A stretch of DNA of 64,000 bases from Watersipora subatra (Eukaryota; Bryozoa; Gymnolaemata; Cheilostomatida; Watersiporidae). Where the stretch lies: NCBI RefSeq assembly GCF_963576615.1, contig NC_088714.1, forward strand, positions 38,974,572 to 39,038,571, written 5' to 3'. How positions within the stretch are numbered: the first letter of the stretch is position 1; each line of letters begins with the position of its first letter. The position numbers were made by a program, and so were the translations under genes. Shown piece by piece: positions 22,560 to 34,490 of the stretch. The notes beneath the pieces are model-generated. The model saw only the letters and a program-made list of their open reading frames with translations. It was not told the origin of the DNA and ran no database searches.

Positions 22560-23051
22560 CTAATTAACTCAACATAGAACTACGCAAACAAAACATACAA
22601 CTTTTACTCATGATCGTTTTTAAAATACGCTACGACTAAGCCCGTATAGTCGAGTTAATTTTTATATATTGTGTTTCTTTACGTACTCTATTAATTCATA
22701 GTTTGTAAGATCTATGCTAGTGGTCAGTAGCGAAGTATAAGAAAAGGCAGAGTGCAATTGCTCCGCTAACGCAAGCGTTTTGTTATATCTGTTGGATTCC
22801 TCCGCTAAAGCAACCGTTTTGTTATAAACTATGGTTCCCTGTTTTAATGCTATTATTAGCACTATTATTGAGCATTAAGAAATAGAGTCACGCTACGGAA
22901 CTTTTATCAAATTTGCAACTCAATTTAGTCATAAGATGGTTATAAATTTTAAAATAAATTTTGTTCTAAAACTCTTATTTGGTGACAAAACATAAATTAT
23001 AGAAATCTTGAGGAGAGAAGACAACTTCACTGTATTTGTTGTATTTTGTAG
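22560..23051. other. Intron remainder between hAT element and exon 9
   Basis: A 66-codon minus-strand frame (22662-22862) contains a small internal repeat (YNKTVALAEESNRYNKTLAL) but has no recognised family. Otherwise I see only AT-rich intron sequence. Confidence 0.35.
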
Positions 23052-23353
23052 AATGTGTCTCAAATATTGCTTTATGCATATTGTCAAACAAAAACTTCAT
23101 GAAATCGTGATGGAGTGGAATCAACATACAAGAAGATCAACTGGTGATAGTTTAGGTGGCATTCCTAATGTCTTGTGCGGGCATCCCAAACTGCAAGGTA
23201 ATTTTCCAAATTTCTTAGTGTCATATGTTAGCCCTGATAACCATGCTGCACATTATTTCACTCGTAGTATATACATGTACTGCAAGATATGTTGCATTTC
23301 AAAACGCAGCATTGCTTGTCAATCCGATTAGGAAAACCTGGGGCTAGTTATTT

Positions 23354-24238
23354 AAAGGTTGACTTGCAACAAAATTCACATTACAGTTATTTGATATCAA
23401 AATATTCACCATGTCTTACTCTGTTGTGTTGTAGGTGCAAAATATGTGGGAATGTGATTACAAGCTCTTAATTGCGATTAACTGTGATTAACAGTTAATC
23501 GCAGCCACACGAGACCGCCGTAGTTTGGATTCTCTTTCCAAAACGGTTCAAATGTGACATAGTTGTGGTAGATGGTTTTTGTTTACACTTTCATGCAACC
23601 TTATTCGTCGAAATATTTTCACAAATATATTTCACGCATTCAATAAAACTGTCTATTGTTCTTACGCGTGTATTTTATCGTCATTGTAATGCTGTCGCTT
23701 TTAGCATTGATATCTTATAACTTACCGTAAAAATTCATTAAATTTTTTAACCTTACCTCGAAGGAGTCCATATCATTGTCTGATAATCATGATGAGCCTG
23801 TCAGTCACCTGTGATAATCGAAAAGTGCTGCAAAGATTATTTGCGAAGTATTGGGTCACATGATCAGATTACGACTTGACAATTTGATCAAGCCGAAACA
23901 AAACTGTAAAGTAGCGAGCATCTATATTTGATACGGGGTCTTCAGTAAAACCCGAAGTGTTTGTCATAAACTAGTGCTACGATAAGTTTTATGTTGAGCT
24001 TTTTATTGGCCTTTCAATTCATGTGAGAACATCACGTGACAAGACAATAACCAAACTGTAATGACTACGTCAGATAAATAAACAGATTCCAATCTATGGC
24101 GGCCTTTCGTTTTTGAGCTTTTAAGAGCTTGTAATCACATTTCCACATATTTGGCACCTACAACACAACAGAGTAAGACATGGTGAATCTTTTGATACCA
24201 AATAACTGTAATGTGAGTTCTGTTGCAAGTCAACCTTT
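23354..24238. mobile_element. Long-TIR DNA element, copy 2 (885 bp)
   Basis: Same family as 10748-11633, with both ~180-bp inverted termini. Here both flanks read TTAA (TTAAAGGTTG on the left, CAACCTTTAA on the right). It occupies most of the last intron of the integrase gene, just upstream of its final exon. Confidence 0.85.
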
Positions 24239-24460
24239 AAATTTCTTGCAGTTAATCTTTTAGGTCGCGCAGATCATAAAACCATGGTTGAACAGCAGGA
24301 TATAGATGATGTTATTACTCTATGCATGACACCAAAACAACGTGGTGTTGACGAAGTTGAGAGGGAAGATTTAGACAACTTAGTGCAAGACCAATTCATT
24401 ATTCCTTGCTCCATTGAGACAGCCAACGACTTGTATATACAGCTGCGACTGCTCTTCTAA

Positions 24461-26425
24461 AGAAATACGTAAAATAATTTAAATACATGTTCATATCTGT
24501 GCATCTATCTATCCTAAATCTCACATATAAAACAATTGAGAGTATTGCAGAGCTGCTAAGTTTTGTTTGCAGTTGTGAGTGTGACCACATAGCTTACACG
24601 GCTTTAAACTTTGTAGCTGTTCAACTAATTTTATAAGACTGGGTAGGCATTTCTAGCGGAAAGTTTTAATTGGTAACATTACTTGGTGATGGTAGCTTCA
24701 GCTAGCGCATCTTCAGTGACTATATGTTCTACACCTTTTAAAGCATCATCACCACATTCAGAATGTTTGAGACAGACTCAGGGTACTGCGGTATTCAGTC
24801 AGTTGCGATGACTTGTAAGATGTTACATTAGGCATATGTGGCATCAGCATTCACCAGTTGATTCAGGTGCCATTACAATTTATACAAACATAATTATCTG
24901 CCCAATCAGCTTCTCAGTAACTAAAATTGTTTTCCATGTTATGTTCTATTTGGAGAATATAACAGCATAACACACTGAATACACACCATGCCTTGTATTT
25001 AATGTCCTGCAATTAATCCATACTGCAAAGTAAATAATGGAGAAGTAGAATTGTTGCTACTGTTGCTAATTGTTGCAGGTCAATACAAATTCATGGCAGA
25101 CAACTGCTTGCAATTGAGTTGATTGGAGATCTGGTATTATATTGTTATGTGTGGTTGTGGAGAAATTATGTTATGCTTAACTAATCCGAACCCACACACA
25201 ACATCAGTGTCGAATTTGCTTGTCATATTATTCTATTTTGACTATGTTTAGTTGTGCAGTTTTTGCTTAGCTTGTGGGAACTAATTTAATTATTAATGGT
25301 TCGGTACAAGTGAAGGTGTTAAGCTGTTATAAGCAATACTGATATTTACCAGTAAAAGTTACTTCTTTATTCTATAAGTTCAACAATTAAAACACACAAC
25401 TAGCAAAATTCTAAAACAATAATATTAATGACAAAACAATTAGAATAGCTAATGAAAATTACACCCTTACTCGAACGGTCGTCCGTGTTTGCTTGGCTTG
25501 GTCCGTGCGGCTGCGAGTTTCGATAGTCAGATGAGATTCATGGCAGTCCTTATATGAAGAGAGATAGGTAGTTGAAATAGTGGTATAGAAGAGGCTCAGC
25601 TGATGAAGGAAAACAAGGTTCCATAGGCGGGGGAGAGGGAGAGGCTCCTCAGCAGGCAGAGGGGAGAGCATCTAAGGAGGTCCTCAGGAAGAGAGAAAGA
25701 TGGAGTTAGAGATAGGGATAGAGATGCTGAGTCATTGGAGCTGTTCTCTTTTATAGATGTCTGGCATGTGGGATGGTTAGCCTGTGGCTGTAGGTTGAGT
25801 GTTAAGGTTCAATGTTTTCTGTCAGGCGTATGAAGATATATTGTTTGCGTAAGTCTTCAGCTGGTGCCCGTGATGTCAGCGTGTAGGGTGGAGCTCGTGA
25901 CTTACTCCTGGTATCTAGGTCATGTTTGACAGGGGTGGCAGATCTATATGTGTGCACTCATTTAATTCGTTTCTAATGTTTCTCAGGTGGTTTTCTGGTG
26001 AAGGTTGTTGGTAGGTTTAATTGCTTCCACTTCTGTTTGGTGGTTTCCACAGGTGGTGCTGATGCAGTTTCCATGACTGATTTGTTCCAATTCGGAAGTT
26101 TTTAATTTTCTTTTGACGTTTTCAATTATTGGATCTTTTGACATCTTTTAGGCGTCCTACTGCTTGTACATATTATATGCTTATCCTGTGGTCTGGCTGC
26201 ATTCCCTATTGGTATATTGTTTTTGCAGTATTTCCATACAACAATATATAAGCCACAATCATAGACAGCCTTAGCCACCTTGACTCGCTGCAAGAGAACG
26301 AGAGTCATTAAGGGGAACTTTTACAGACTAGATGAGCAATGGTCATACGCAATAAAAGAGCTTGCCAAAACATGTCTTTCTTAGCATTTGTAGCTTTCTG
26401 ATTCCCATAGCCTGTCTTAACAAAC
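24461..26425. other. Two kilobases without recognised gene
   Basis: The first kilobase is ordinary AT-rich sequence. About 25440-25760 is richer in G and A and has a 70-codon minus-strand reading of no known family. I see no element ends and no conserved coding. Confidence 0.4.
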
Positions 26426-27095
26426 TGTTATTTTTGCGGAGTCATCCCTTGTTGAGCGGCGCGAGCAAAACAACAGCTTGTCACAATACGCACTGCACCT
26501 GATGCATCAGCTGCACTGAAAGGGAGTTGTTCTCTTCCGTCTATGGGGCTTGGATGCGATGTTATGTCTGTCGCTCCATTGGTAATCATAACGGATTTAG
26601 CCCAAAAATTTATGTAGAAAAAAATTAGTTAAAAACGTTAACATTCACATATCTTTAAACTGCAACTGAGATTGCAACACGTCATACTGTAATGGCCCGA
26701 TCTGGCTAATGTTGAACTTCTGTAGCAGAGACCGTGGTAACTGAATTTCGGCATCTATATAAGTTATATATATACACAAATACAAATAAAACTGACTGAG
26801 CGCATAAATAACGACCTGCTTAGTTGCTGTTGTTGTCTAAGTTCTTAAGTTCTACTAAAGTTTACCGCAGAGACTGGTCTCTGGTTAAACATTTTAATGT
26901 TATTTTTTTCTACATAAATTTTTGGGCTAACTCCATTATGATTACCAATGGAATGACCAACATAACATTGCAGCCAAGCCGCATAGACGGAAGAGAACAA
27001 CTCCCTTTCATTGCAGCTGATGCATCAGGTGCAGTGCGTATTGTGACAAGCTGTTGTTTTGCTCGCGCCGCTCAACAGGGGATAACTGTAAAGAT
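26426..27095. repeat. Large inverted duplication (arms ~210 bp, spacer ~240 bp)
   Basis: The left arm (about 26440-26645) and right arm (about 26885-27090) are inverted complements; both hold GTTGTTTTGCTCGCGCCGCT or its complement and CTACATAAATTTTTGGGCTA or its complement. The right arm has an open plus-strand frame (part of 26824-27138) with SRIDGREQLPFIAADASGAV and RIVTSCCFARAAQQGITV, which looks like a piece of a real protein. The left arm carries the same piece, more diverged, on the other strand. The source gene is not recognised. Confidence 0.75.
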
Positions 27096-27579
27096 GCGTA
27101 TGCATGTGAAACATAATGTCAAGTTTCACATTTTGTAAAAACATTTAAAACAAAATTTAACTTTACTAATCTGGCTAAAGGCAACAAAAACTCTGAATTG
27201 TTTTATTTAACCTTAACCATCAGACTATACAGAATTCAAATTAAATTTGTAATTAGTCAAATACAGGTCCAGGAATAGTGGATGTTGTCACTACAACATT
27301 GTCTATTTGCTCAATAGAAAATGAAGCTACAAATGTATCAGACAGAACACTGCATTTGCAAATGAACCTGCACAGAAGCGGGTAGCTTTAAAGTGAATAC
27401 TCAATGCATCAAAGTGAAAACAACTCCAATTTATTGTATGCAGTGTATCTGTGGTTAGATACAGTTTTGTTTCGTTTCTTGTTCCGCCAGCACCAAAATT
27501 GTGACTATTTACCAGAGCCAACAAAGTGCAACATAATTATGTATATTAAGACGAAGTGTTCCGAATGTTTAATTGCATT

Positions 27580-28000
27580 GTTTGCATGAATAGCATTGTG
27601 AACACTCAAATCAATATTATATCTATAGATTATAACAGGCAAGACAGTTTCATTTCATGTCATTATTCTAATGCCAAGCTTAAAGAATTATTTGGAAAGT
27701 GGAATATCCATGAGCATTTCATGCTTAGCCAATTTTATGAAGATTTTGGTTTTGTATATAGTCAGGTTATTGTAATAACACATGAGTTAGTGTCATGTCT
27801 CACTTCAGACCTGAACAAACTTCAGGTCATGAGATTTATGACAAGCATAAACAGGTTCTGATTTATTTGACTGTGTATTACGTTTAGCTCAGTCAGACAA
27901 ACTCAAATACTCCTCATTTTAAGAGTAGCATATTTACATTGTCAGTGATGAAAGTGTTTAGAGAATGCATGCAGCAAATGGAAACACCATTATAAAGCTA
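27580..28000 (+). repeat. Segmental-duplication block upstream of copy A (pairs with 52860-53600)
   Basis: It shares GGCAAGACAGTTTCA, CATGTCATTATTCTAATGCC, TTTGGAAAGTGGAAT and the stretch ending ACATTGTCAGT.ATGAAAGT with 52860-53560. Here the 60-bp segment around 27765-27830 is single-copy and diverged; in the other copy it is a six-fold minisatellite. The 101-codon frame at 27556-27861 has no motif and is probably fortuitous. Confidence 0.8.
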
Positions 28001-30200
28001 AAAAAATTCCACATTTATTCAAGTATAACAGGCACTCATGTATAACATATGCTCATACATAATACACGCTCATGTGTAACATGCACCCATGTTTAATGCC
28101 CACTCATTTATAACACACTCAGGTATTTTGTGCACCCTTAATTTTTTAATGGAAATTAGTATAAAATTTGTTGTCACTTTTTCTGAACTCACACCTAGAA
28201 TAGAATTTAACAACTGTTGTGGGACACGCAGCAATGAAAAAACAAGTTTTGACAAAGCACACAGTACATTGGTAAATCATCATTTATGAGGTTGCAAAGA
28301 CTCACTTGCAAAAACAAGCACATGCAGAATAGCAATTGCACAATTTCAAAACAAAACAAGTACTATCCATATAGAGTTCTTTTAGTATCTTTTTATGCAT
28401 ATTGCTTGATAATGATTGCCTCTCATGCTGTAGTCATGATAAGGAGTTATTGAGCGACAACGTGCTATGCAACTCCCCATATTTACTCATGTGTAACACA
28501 GACCCTTAATCTTTGATTGGAAAATCAGTACAAAATTTGTCCGTTATCTGAACAAAAACAGTACATAATTCTCTTGTACAATAAAGCAAATTATCAGTTT
28601 ATTATTTATTTGAAGTATTGAGCTCCCTTGTGCAAAGTTTAGTAGCTTTGCTGAAACAGGGCATAGTGAGCGTGGAATCAGTCATTAGAAGACAAAGACA
28701 TTTTCCCACGACCAAACGAGCGGATGCGAAGTTTGAGTTTTTATGATACATGCATGTGCACATAACTTACGAAAATTATTCATCAACAATGATACAAACC
28801 CTTGTCTCGAAATCTCATCCACAAATTTAACCATCGTTTTGTAGAGTCGTTAAAGTATTATAACGATACAAAACACATATAAGCCTATTTAAATATGTTA
28901 ACAAGTCTTTGTAAATTGTTGAAATTCTCTTAAAAATTACCCATCTGAATGGATTATACACAAATAAACAAATTAATTTGGCTGAAATTCTTCACAAAAC
29001 ACTTGACAAGCTTGGTTTAATAAAAGTTAAGACCGGAAATTGAAACGCCGAGCGACAGAAAATAGAACGATGAAGTCGTGCGCATTTCACAGAAAAATAA
29101 CGTTCACATTTCACCAGTCTATAGCATTGTCAAATTACCGAAGGTCTATGTAATTAACGTAGGAGTACTGAAATCGTTTCATTTTTGCCGATTTCAAAGT
29201 AACTGACATTTTAGACACTTTGAGTACTTTGGTATTCTAACTGATGTCCAACGCAGTGTAAGTAAAGGAAAAGACGATGATTTTTTTTCTAACGATCCTC
29301 ATGAGGTTATTACAATATTTAATTATAAGTTTGGATGACTACAGAACAATGACTACTTATTACAGATTTTCAACAAATCTTTATAAATATCACAACTTCT
29401 CGATATCGCTAGCTATGACGTTTTGAAATGTCAACAAAATTGTGCATTGGTTTTATATTATTACTATATTAATAATATTGGTTATTCTAATAATATCAGT
29501 GCATTTTACTTCTAATATTGGTCAATATTGCATTTCTCCTATTGCAGGGGAAGATATATAAACATATAATCTTTTCCTTTCATTATTGCTGTTTGTTGTA
29601 TATAATAACACCCAGTACATTACAGCTACCATTGCAGTTATCCTATTGCACTGCAGTGCCATTTGACTGCTAATATTGCATTTCTCAACCATCAGTACCC
29701 TTTTTTTTCCAATATATCTTTGGTCGTGGGCTGTATGAGAGTGGAATTTCTAGTATTAAAATTATACTCGGGTCTTCATTGCACCCAAGGCCTTAAATAA
29801 CAATTAATTGAAGTTTTACTGAAGTCTTCAATTGTACCTTATAACTGTGGCCTTATAACAGTCAATTGATGAACTGATTTGTGCTATTTATTTTCATGTA
29901 ACTTTAACATGGTAACTGGAAGTCCAATTTAGTAAGATATAAGTGCAGTTAGCCAAATTAGAACATACTCTATTGTTAGCAAAACATACCTGAAAAATAT
30001 ACATGATCCATTAAATGCATTATCAGTCATCAACACTTGTAAATAAAGTAGAGGAGGAGATAAGTCAAGTTCAGTAAAACATGCCTAATTACAAATATAT
30101 CTAAAGAAGCAGTAATCCATGTTAGTCAATAGCCATATGAAGCAATTTAGTCATATCTAGACAACTTCCTCTCACAGAATTTGATTAGTTATTTGCTCTG
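28001..30200. other. AT-rich spacer upstream of copy A
   Basis: About 28020-28130 has a degenerate repeat of GCACTCATGTATAACAT type (period near 24 bp). Around 28560-28720 short similarities to 53590-53710 continue the segmental duplication. The rest, including the very AT-rich 29400-29560, shows no gene or RNA that I can support. Confidence 0.45.
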
Positions 30201-31753
30201 CAGGCAGATCGCAATTCCCCGTTTTCTGTGAATTATAACCCAAGTGTCTACATACGGCATAACGAGGGTGAGTCTGATGCTAAGACCAGTCTTGTATGTA
30301 AAGTTCCTTCTAGACTTGAGACTACATAGTCTTATATAGTCATGAAGTCTGCTTGCGGGCTGTGCGTTGTATGGCATATTTTGAAAATCATGTTGCGAAT
30401 GCCTTCCTAAAAGGTTATCCCAAGCCTACGATTTGATCTACCACCCTCTCGCGCTCTTTGCCTTCTACGCCCCTGTACAATGATATGTGATTAAGCAATA
30501 AACGCTGACCAAATCAATGCAGTCAACGAGAGTTGAGGGATATGTAAAGTCCTTGAGTCACCAGTTCAGGGAACTCCCCTTCGTAAAGTTTCCTTATCAG
30601 CAGTAACGGCAGTGCATTAGCAGTGGTTGGAACCTGTTCACATAGACACAATCAGTTTGTTCAAGGTAATTGAGGTAGAAATAGAGTCTATAGACTTATA
30701 AATTATGTAAATAAGACATTGTTATTGGCTGCCTCCTCTAGACTCTTCAACCATCATTACTCTACACAGTCCAGACTTTAACCTCTTTCATCACCTGATA
30801 CATTCTATACATGATGAAACTGTTCAGAGCTCTTAGCATGTTATAAATGACTATGTGAAGGTTTGAGCAGTGTATTTCTCATTTTAGTGGTGAAATGGCT
30901 AGCAGTGAAAACATCAATGCCTCTCTAAATCAAATGATAACCTGTCCAATCTGTTATGAGCAGACCTCTCAGCTAAAATCTCTACCATGTCAGCATACTA
31001 TATGCCTACTGTGCATTACTCAGCTCCCAGTGAAACAACACAAGTCTCACTGCCCAACATGTAACAAGGTACTTTAACATAAAAATTAGTCACATGAGTG
31101 ATTTGTACTTCCTTAGCCAGAGCAGCATATCTTATCATACCATAAGATTTATGTAAGACACGTCTTCCCTTTTTGATGCAACCCTCGAACCAGACACATC
31201 TGTCATATCTGCTTTGGTTTGACATGCATTTCATTTTCAATACTGACTCCATATTATTAGGTTTAAGGAATGTTTTTGTTTCAGTCTCCCTAGCAATCAT
31301 AAGTTAATATTAAATATGCTTATTAAGACTGCATGTTCTTGGCTTTTGAAATAGTTTGTCTTTATTGTGGCCAACTACCAACATAGCCTACATGTAACTT
31401 AATTACAAATATAGTTAGGAGAAGACGATCGTCTTGGGTGTATCGAGAGCCTATGTTATTGCTTTGAATATCAGTTATTGATTTGTAACGTTGGACACTT
31501 TTGGTTGATCAACAGATATTTCTAGAACCAAACGGAGGCTTTGATCAGCTGCCCGACTGCCTTTGAGCAAAGCAGATTGCAGCATTGGCTCAACAGAATA
31601 GTTCTGTTGGCACCAGCTCGGATGAGACACAAGGTAGCAGAGAACAACCACTATTTTAGGCATTTGAACTATATTACGTGTGCTATTGCCATGTAACCGT
31701 TAACATAATTACTTGCCACTACATAGCTGGAATACAAGTATATACATTATATA

Positions 31754-32144
31754 CCAGCTGTGCTACCCGGCGTTGCCCGGGTATTAAAATTCGGCTTATA
31801 AACAATGAGAGGTAAGGAGAGTTGCCCGCCACTTGCTATTAACCGGGCACATTGCCAATGCATAATTTGAGTAAGCTTACTAATAAGAACAAACAGCTTC
31901 TCGTGACGTTAAGCAATTACCCTGCGTCGTGGCCTAAACGGTAGAGTATTTGCTCCCATATAGCAATATGTATAGCCTAGCAAATCTATCAAGCTCGTGT
32001 AGCAAACTTAGTAGGGCATCGGACTGGCGATTGGGAAGGTCCGAAATCAAATCTTCTGCAATACGGATTCGCTATTCAAAGATTTCAATAGCTCTACCTG
32101 GTCAAACACACATATAGAGAAATTTTGAGAAAAATATATATAGA
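31754..32144 (-). mobile_element. Helitron (391 bp) with tRNA-like segments, minus orientation, in intron 2 of copy A
   Basis: On the minus strand it ends ...CAGCTGG (CTRR) after the palindrome CCCGGGCAACGCCGGG and starts TCTATATATA. Inside, on the plus strand, GTGGCCTAAACGGTAGAG resembles a tRNA D-arm/A box and AAGGTCCGAAATCAAATC resembles a degenerate B box, so it seems to carry tRNA-derived sequence. Copy C lacks the insertion. Confidence 0.75.
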
Positions 32145-33154
32145 TATAAGTCTTAGTGTTTGTCTGTCGTCTGTTATTCGTTTGTCCGGCTATAGCGATA
32201 AAGTTTTAGGAACAATAAATCACCTTCATACTGGATTAAACTCGCGACATTTGTATCACAACGCTACTAACAAGAGTGTAACCACAAGGCTAAGCTGTAC
32301 TTATCACTTATCATCGCTTTTACCATATTCTGTATATTCTTTTCGCGATTGCACATGCTAAATGTATGTTGTTTATTAGTAATTAATACAGGTCATGATC
32401 GGGTTACGATGCCTCTGTTATACAATTTTTGGCCTTTCGAAGTGGAACATGATGCTTTTTCGACTTTCTGCTGCTATACGATATCGACAAAAAATTCTCA
32501 CAGTATTCAAATTTGGCAGTCGGCGTGCTGAATACATCGAAATAACAGAGATGCTGATATGCTATTCGGCGAAATCCCTCTCACAACGCCTGAAAGAGAT
32601 ATGATGCTCGCTCTTCACATCCATTCAGCGTGATTCATTATTAGTTATCAGTTATTAGTTATAGCGAAAAAACAGGTGATAAAATTTTAGCTGATGACAA
32701 AGTTGAAGTTTAGTAAAATACATGCTAAAACTTACCTTCAAGTACGTGTTTAGTCAGCTAAATTCAATATTTATGTTAAACGTCTGTCTCGAAGGTGAGA
32801 ACTCTGCATGTAGTACATTGTGATGTTACGTTTTATTGCAGATCATAACCACTAAATATACTAAAGTTATTGTAGGTAACTATAGTTACTAAGGTTAACA
32901 TATTATTATGTTATTAATTATTAATCTTTTAATACAACGAGCTTCTGCTGCAACAGTCATCTTTTTATAAACACTTTTTCATGAACTCTTTTTACTTTTT
33001 CTCTTAATTCATTAGAACTACGCAAAAACCCTTCCTCATGATATGAAGTTTAAAAGTTAGAATGGTAATTGTTATATGTATTAAATAAAAATAAATTTTC
33101 CCTCCAAGGACTTTTTTATTACCCTTGCAATGCCGGGCCTTCAGTTAGTACAAG
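32145..33154 (+). mobile_element. Second Helitron-like element in intron 2 of copy A
   Basis: The start (TCTTAGTGTTTGTCTGTCGT) matches the 5' part of the Helitron at 42545. The 3' part (about 32990-33154) matches the 3' part of the 1160-1641 element: CTACGCAAA, CTCATGATATGAAGTTT and then GCAATGCCGGGCCTTCAG, with the final CTAG decayed to TTAG. TACAAGTATATA flanks the composite insertion on both sides (near 31735 and at 33155). The interior is long and of unknown origin. Confidence 0.65.
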
Positions 33155-34490
33155 TATATATTCAACATTTGACAAATACATTCCAACCATATGACCTATA
33201 CATATTAATATATGCTATGCGTTTGTAGAAGACATGTTCATATTGTAGATGAGTATTAGAATTTTATTAGAAGCAATTGGTTTGGTACAACATTCTTGCT
33301 CTCTGATTGAAAGAGATGCCTGTTCTCTGCAATCAGTCTGACTAGAACACAAGTTCTCTTACTTTCTGCTGCATAACTAGTGTCCTTCAGCTGCATGTGT
33401 GTCTACTTTAAAAGGCTGTTTTATTAACTCTACATATTGCAGATGAATCTAGTAAGGAAGAGAAGGTTGAAGAGAAAATAGAAGCAGAGCGATCAGAAAA
33501 CTTGCGTAAGAAAAAGTTATGCTTGTTGTCGTAGAAACAATGCACTACGTCTATCATCTGTTTTAACAGATGTTGTAAAGTGTTGTAAATACTAACCTAC
33601 TAAGTAGCAAAATTTGAACTTCAGCCATTCTTGCAGGAGAGTTGCTATAAATCACTCCCAATTGTCGCGGAGCGCTTAACAAACGTGCGTTGGAAAGCTG
33701 AGATGTTTTTTTATAAGCTGCTTTTCTTGCCTTGCAGCTAGCATATGAAGGTTTTATAATTTCAGCTGCAAATTTGTTTGGAGTTACGAGTTATTTTTTA
33801 ATATTCTATATTTAAATGCATTTTGTTGTTTTATAAATATATTCAGCAATGTTCTATAAAAAAACTCATCGCGCTGATTCATGTTTTGTGCTGTTTACAG
33901 AAAAAAAACTGATTTTTTGTTTACAATAAAAAATGAGTTACAAGCCTCAATTGATCGCAAGCTTAGTTTAGATAACGCCTTTGTCATCAAATGGTAAGCT
34001 ACATACAAGTATGTAAATTGATAAGTTATTTAATAATAATCTATCAAATACTACAAATATATACAGTGTGCTCTCACCATATAATTTTAATCCGTTTCAG
34101 GGTCGGCATCGTGTACCAAAAATGTAGTATAGAGGGGTATAGGAACCCGTAGTTTTACATAATGCAAACATCATGTCATAAAATTCATCAAAGTTTTATA
34201 TAAGTACTGTACATATTAAAAATTAGAAACATAATAGCATGTTAACCTTAGTATACTATGGTTACCTACAGTAACTTTAGGGTATTCAGTGGTTATGATC
34301 TGCAATAAAAGGTAACGATCCAATGTGCTTTGAGCTGTACTACATACCGTAGAAAGTTTTTACCTTCGAAACAGATGTATAACATAAACTTTGAATTTAA
34401 TCTAATAAATTTAGCTTAGTAAAAACACATTAAAAATTAAGTTTAAGTATGTATTTTACTGAACTGAAATTTTATCACCTATCAGTCTCC
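32675..34490. repeat. Inverted pair of ~230-bp segments
   Basis: 32675-32905 and 34240-34490 are inverted complements at clear but imperfect identity; both contain TTTATTGCAGATCATAACCA or its complement, and TAAGGTTAACAT or its complement. One lies in the Helitron-like element and the other in the downstream transposon-like sequence, so this repeat family has moved into both. Confidence 0.7.

Larger units (their letters stand above)
18061..24460 (+). pseudogene. Integrase-core (DDE, rve-like) gene, ten exons, disrupted
   Basis: Exons: 18061-18097, 18324-18426, 19259-19349, 19577-19662, 19762-19940, 20643-20740, 20995-21137, 21321-21433, 23052-23197 and 24252-24460. All introns are GT-AG. The order matches metazoan integrase-core proteins: a helical DNA-binding start (VEVLKSRHG, ERTPRRRL), GPNYLIHVDDYDKLKRYG with the first catalytic Asp, IHGAIDGYSKKLLWLD, VPRCIRMDRGTEN with the second Asp, PIERWWRSA with the catalytic Glu, then CLKYCFM and WNQHTRRS. 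Lesions: a phase break between exons 4 and 5, TAA at 21045-21047, and TAG at 21135-21137 where Gln would be expected. The catalytic motifs are still readable, so loss is recent. An upstream first exon is not found. A hAT element and a long-TIR element lie in its introns. Confidence 0.7.
30895..33560 (+). pseudogene. Copy A of the RING-finger E3-like gene, truncated after exon 3
   Basis: Exon 1 (30895-31068, 58 codons) is intact and encodes a complete C3HC4 RING: C17, C20, C32, H34, C37, C40, C53, C56. Exon 2 (31516-31633) matches copies B and C but has TGA at 31564-31566, where C has TTA and B has TTT. Exon 3 starts at 33443 after the same TATTGCAG acceptor, but the stretch before its donor has lost about 8 bases and the normal AAAG|GTAT junction is gone. 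Similarity to B and C stops near 33560; exons 4-12 are absent and transposon-related sequence follows. The upstream ~250 bp is as conserved as in B and C, so transcription of a short RING-only message is possible. The likely product is 73 residues or nothing. Confidence 0.85.

Noticed and set aside
18061-24460. Endogenous retrovirus integrase
   Set aside because: There is no gag, reverse transcriptase or LTR nearby. The coding region is split by many introns, and the motif order fits the metazoan integrase-core mobile-gene family better.
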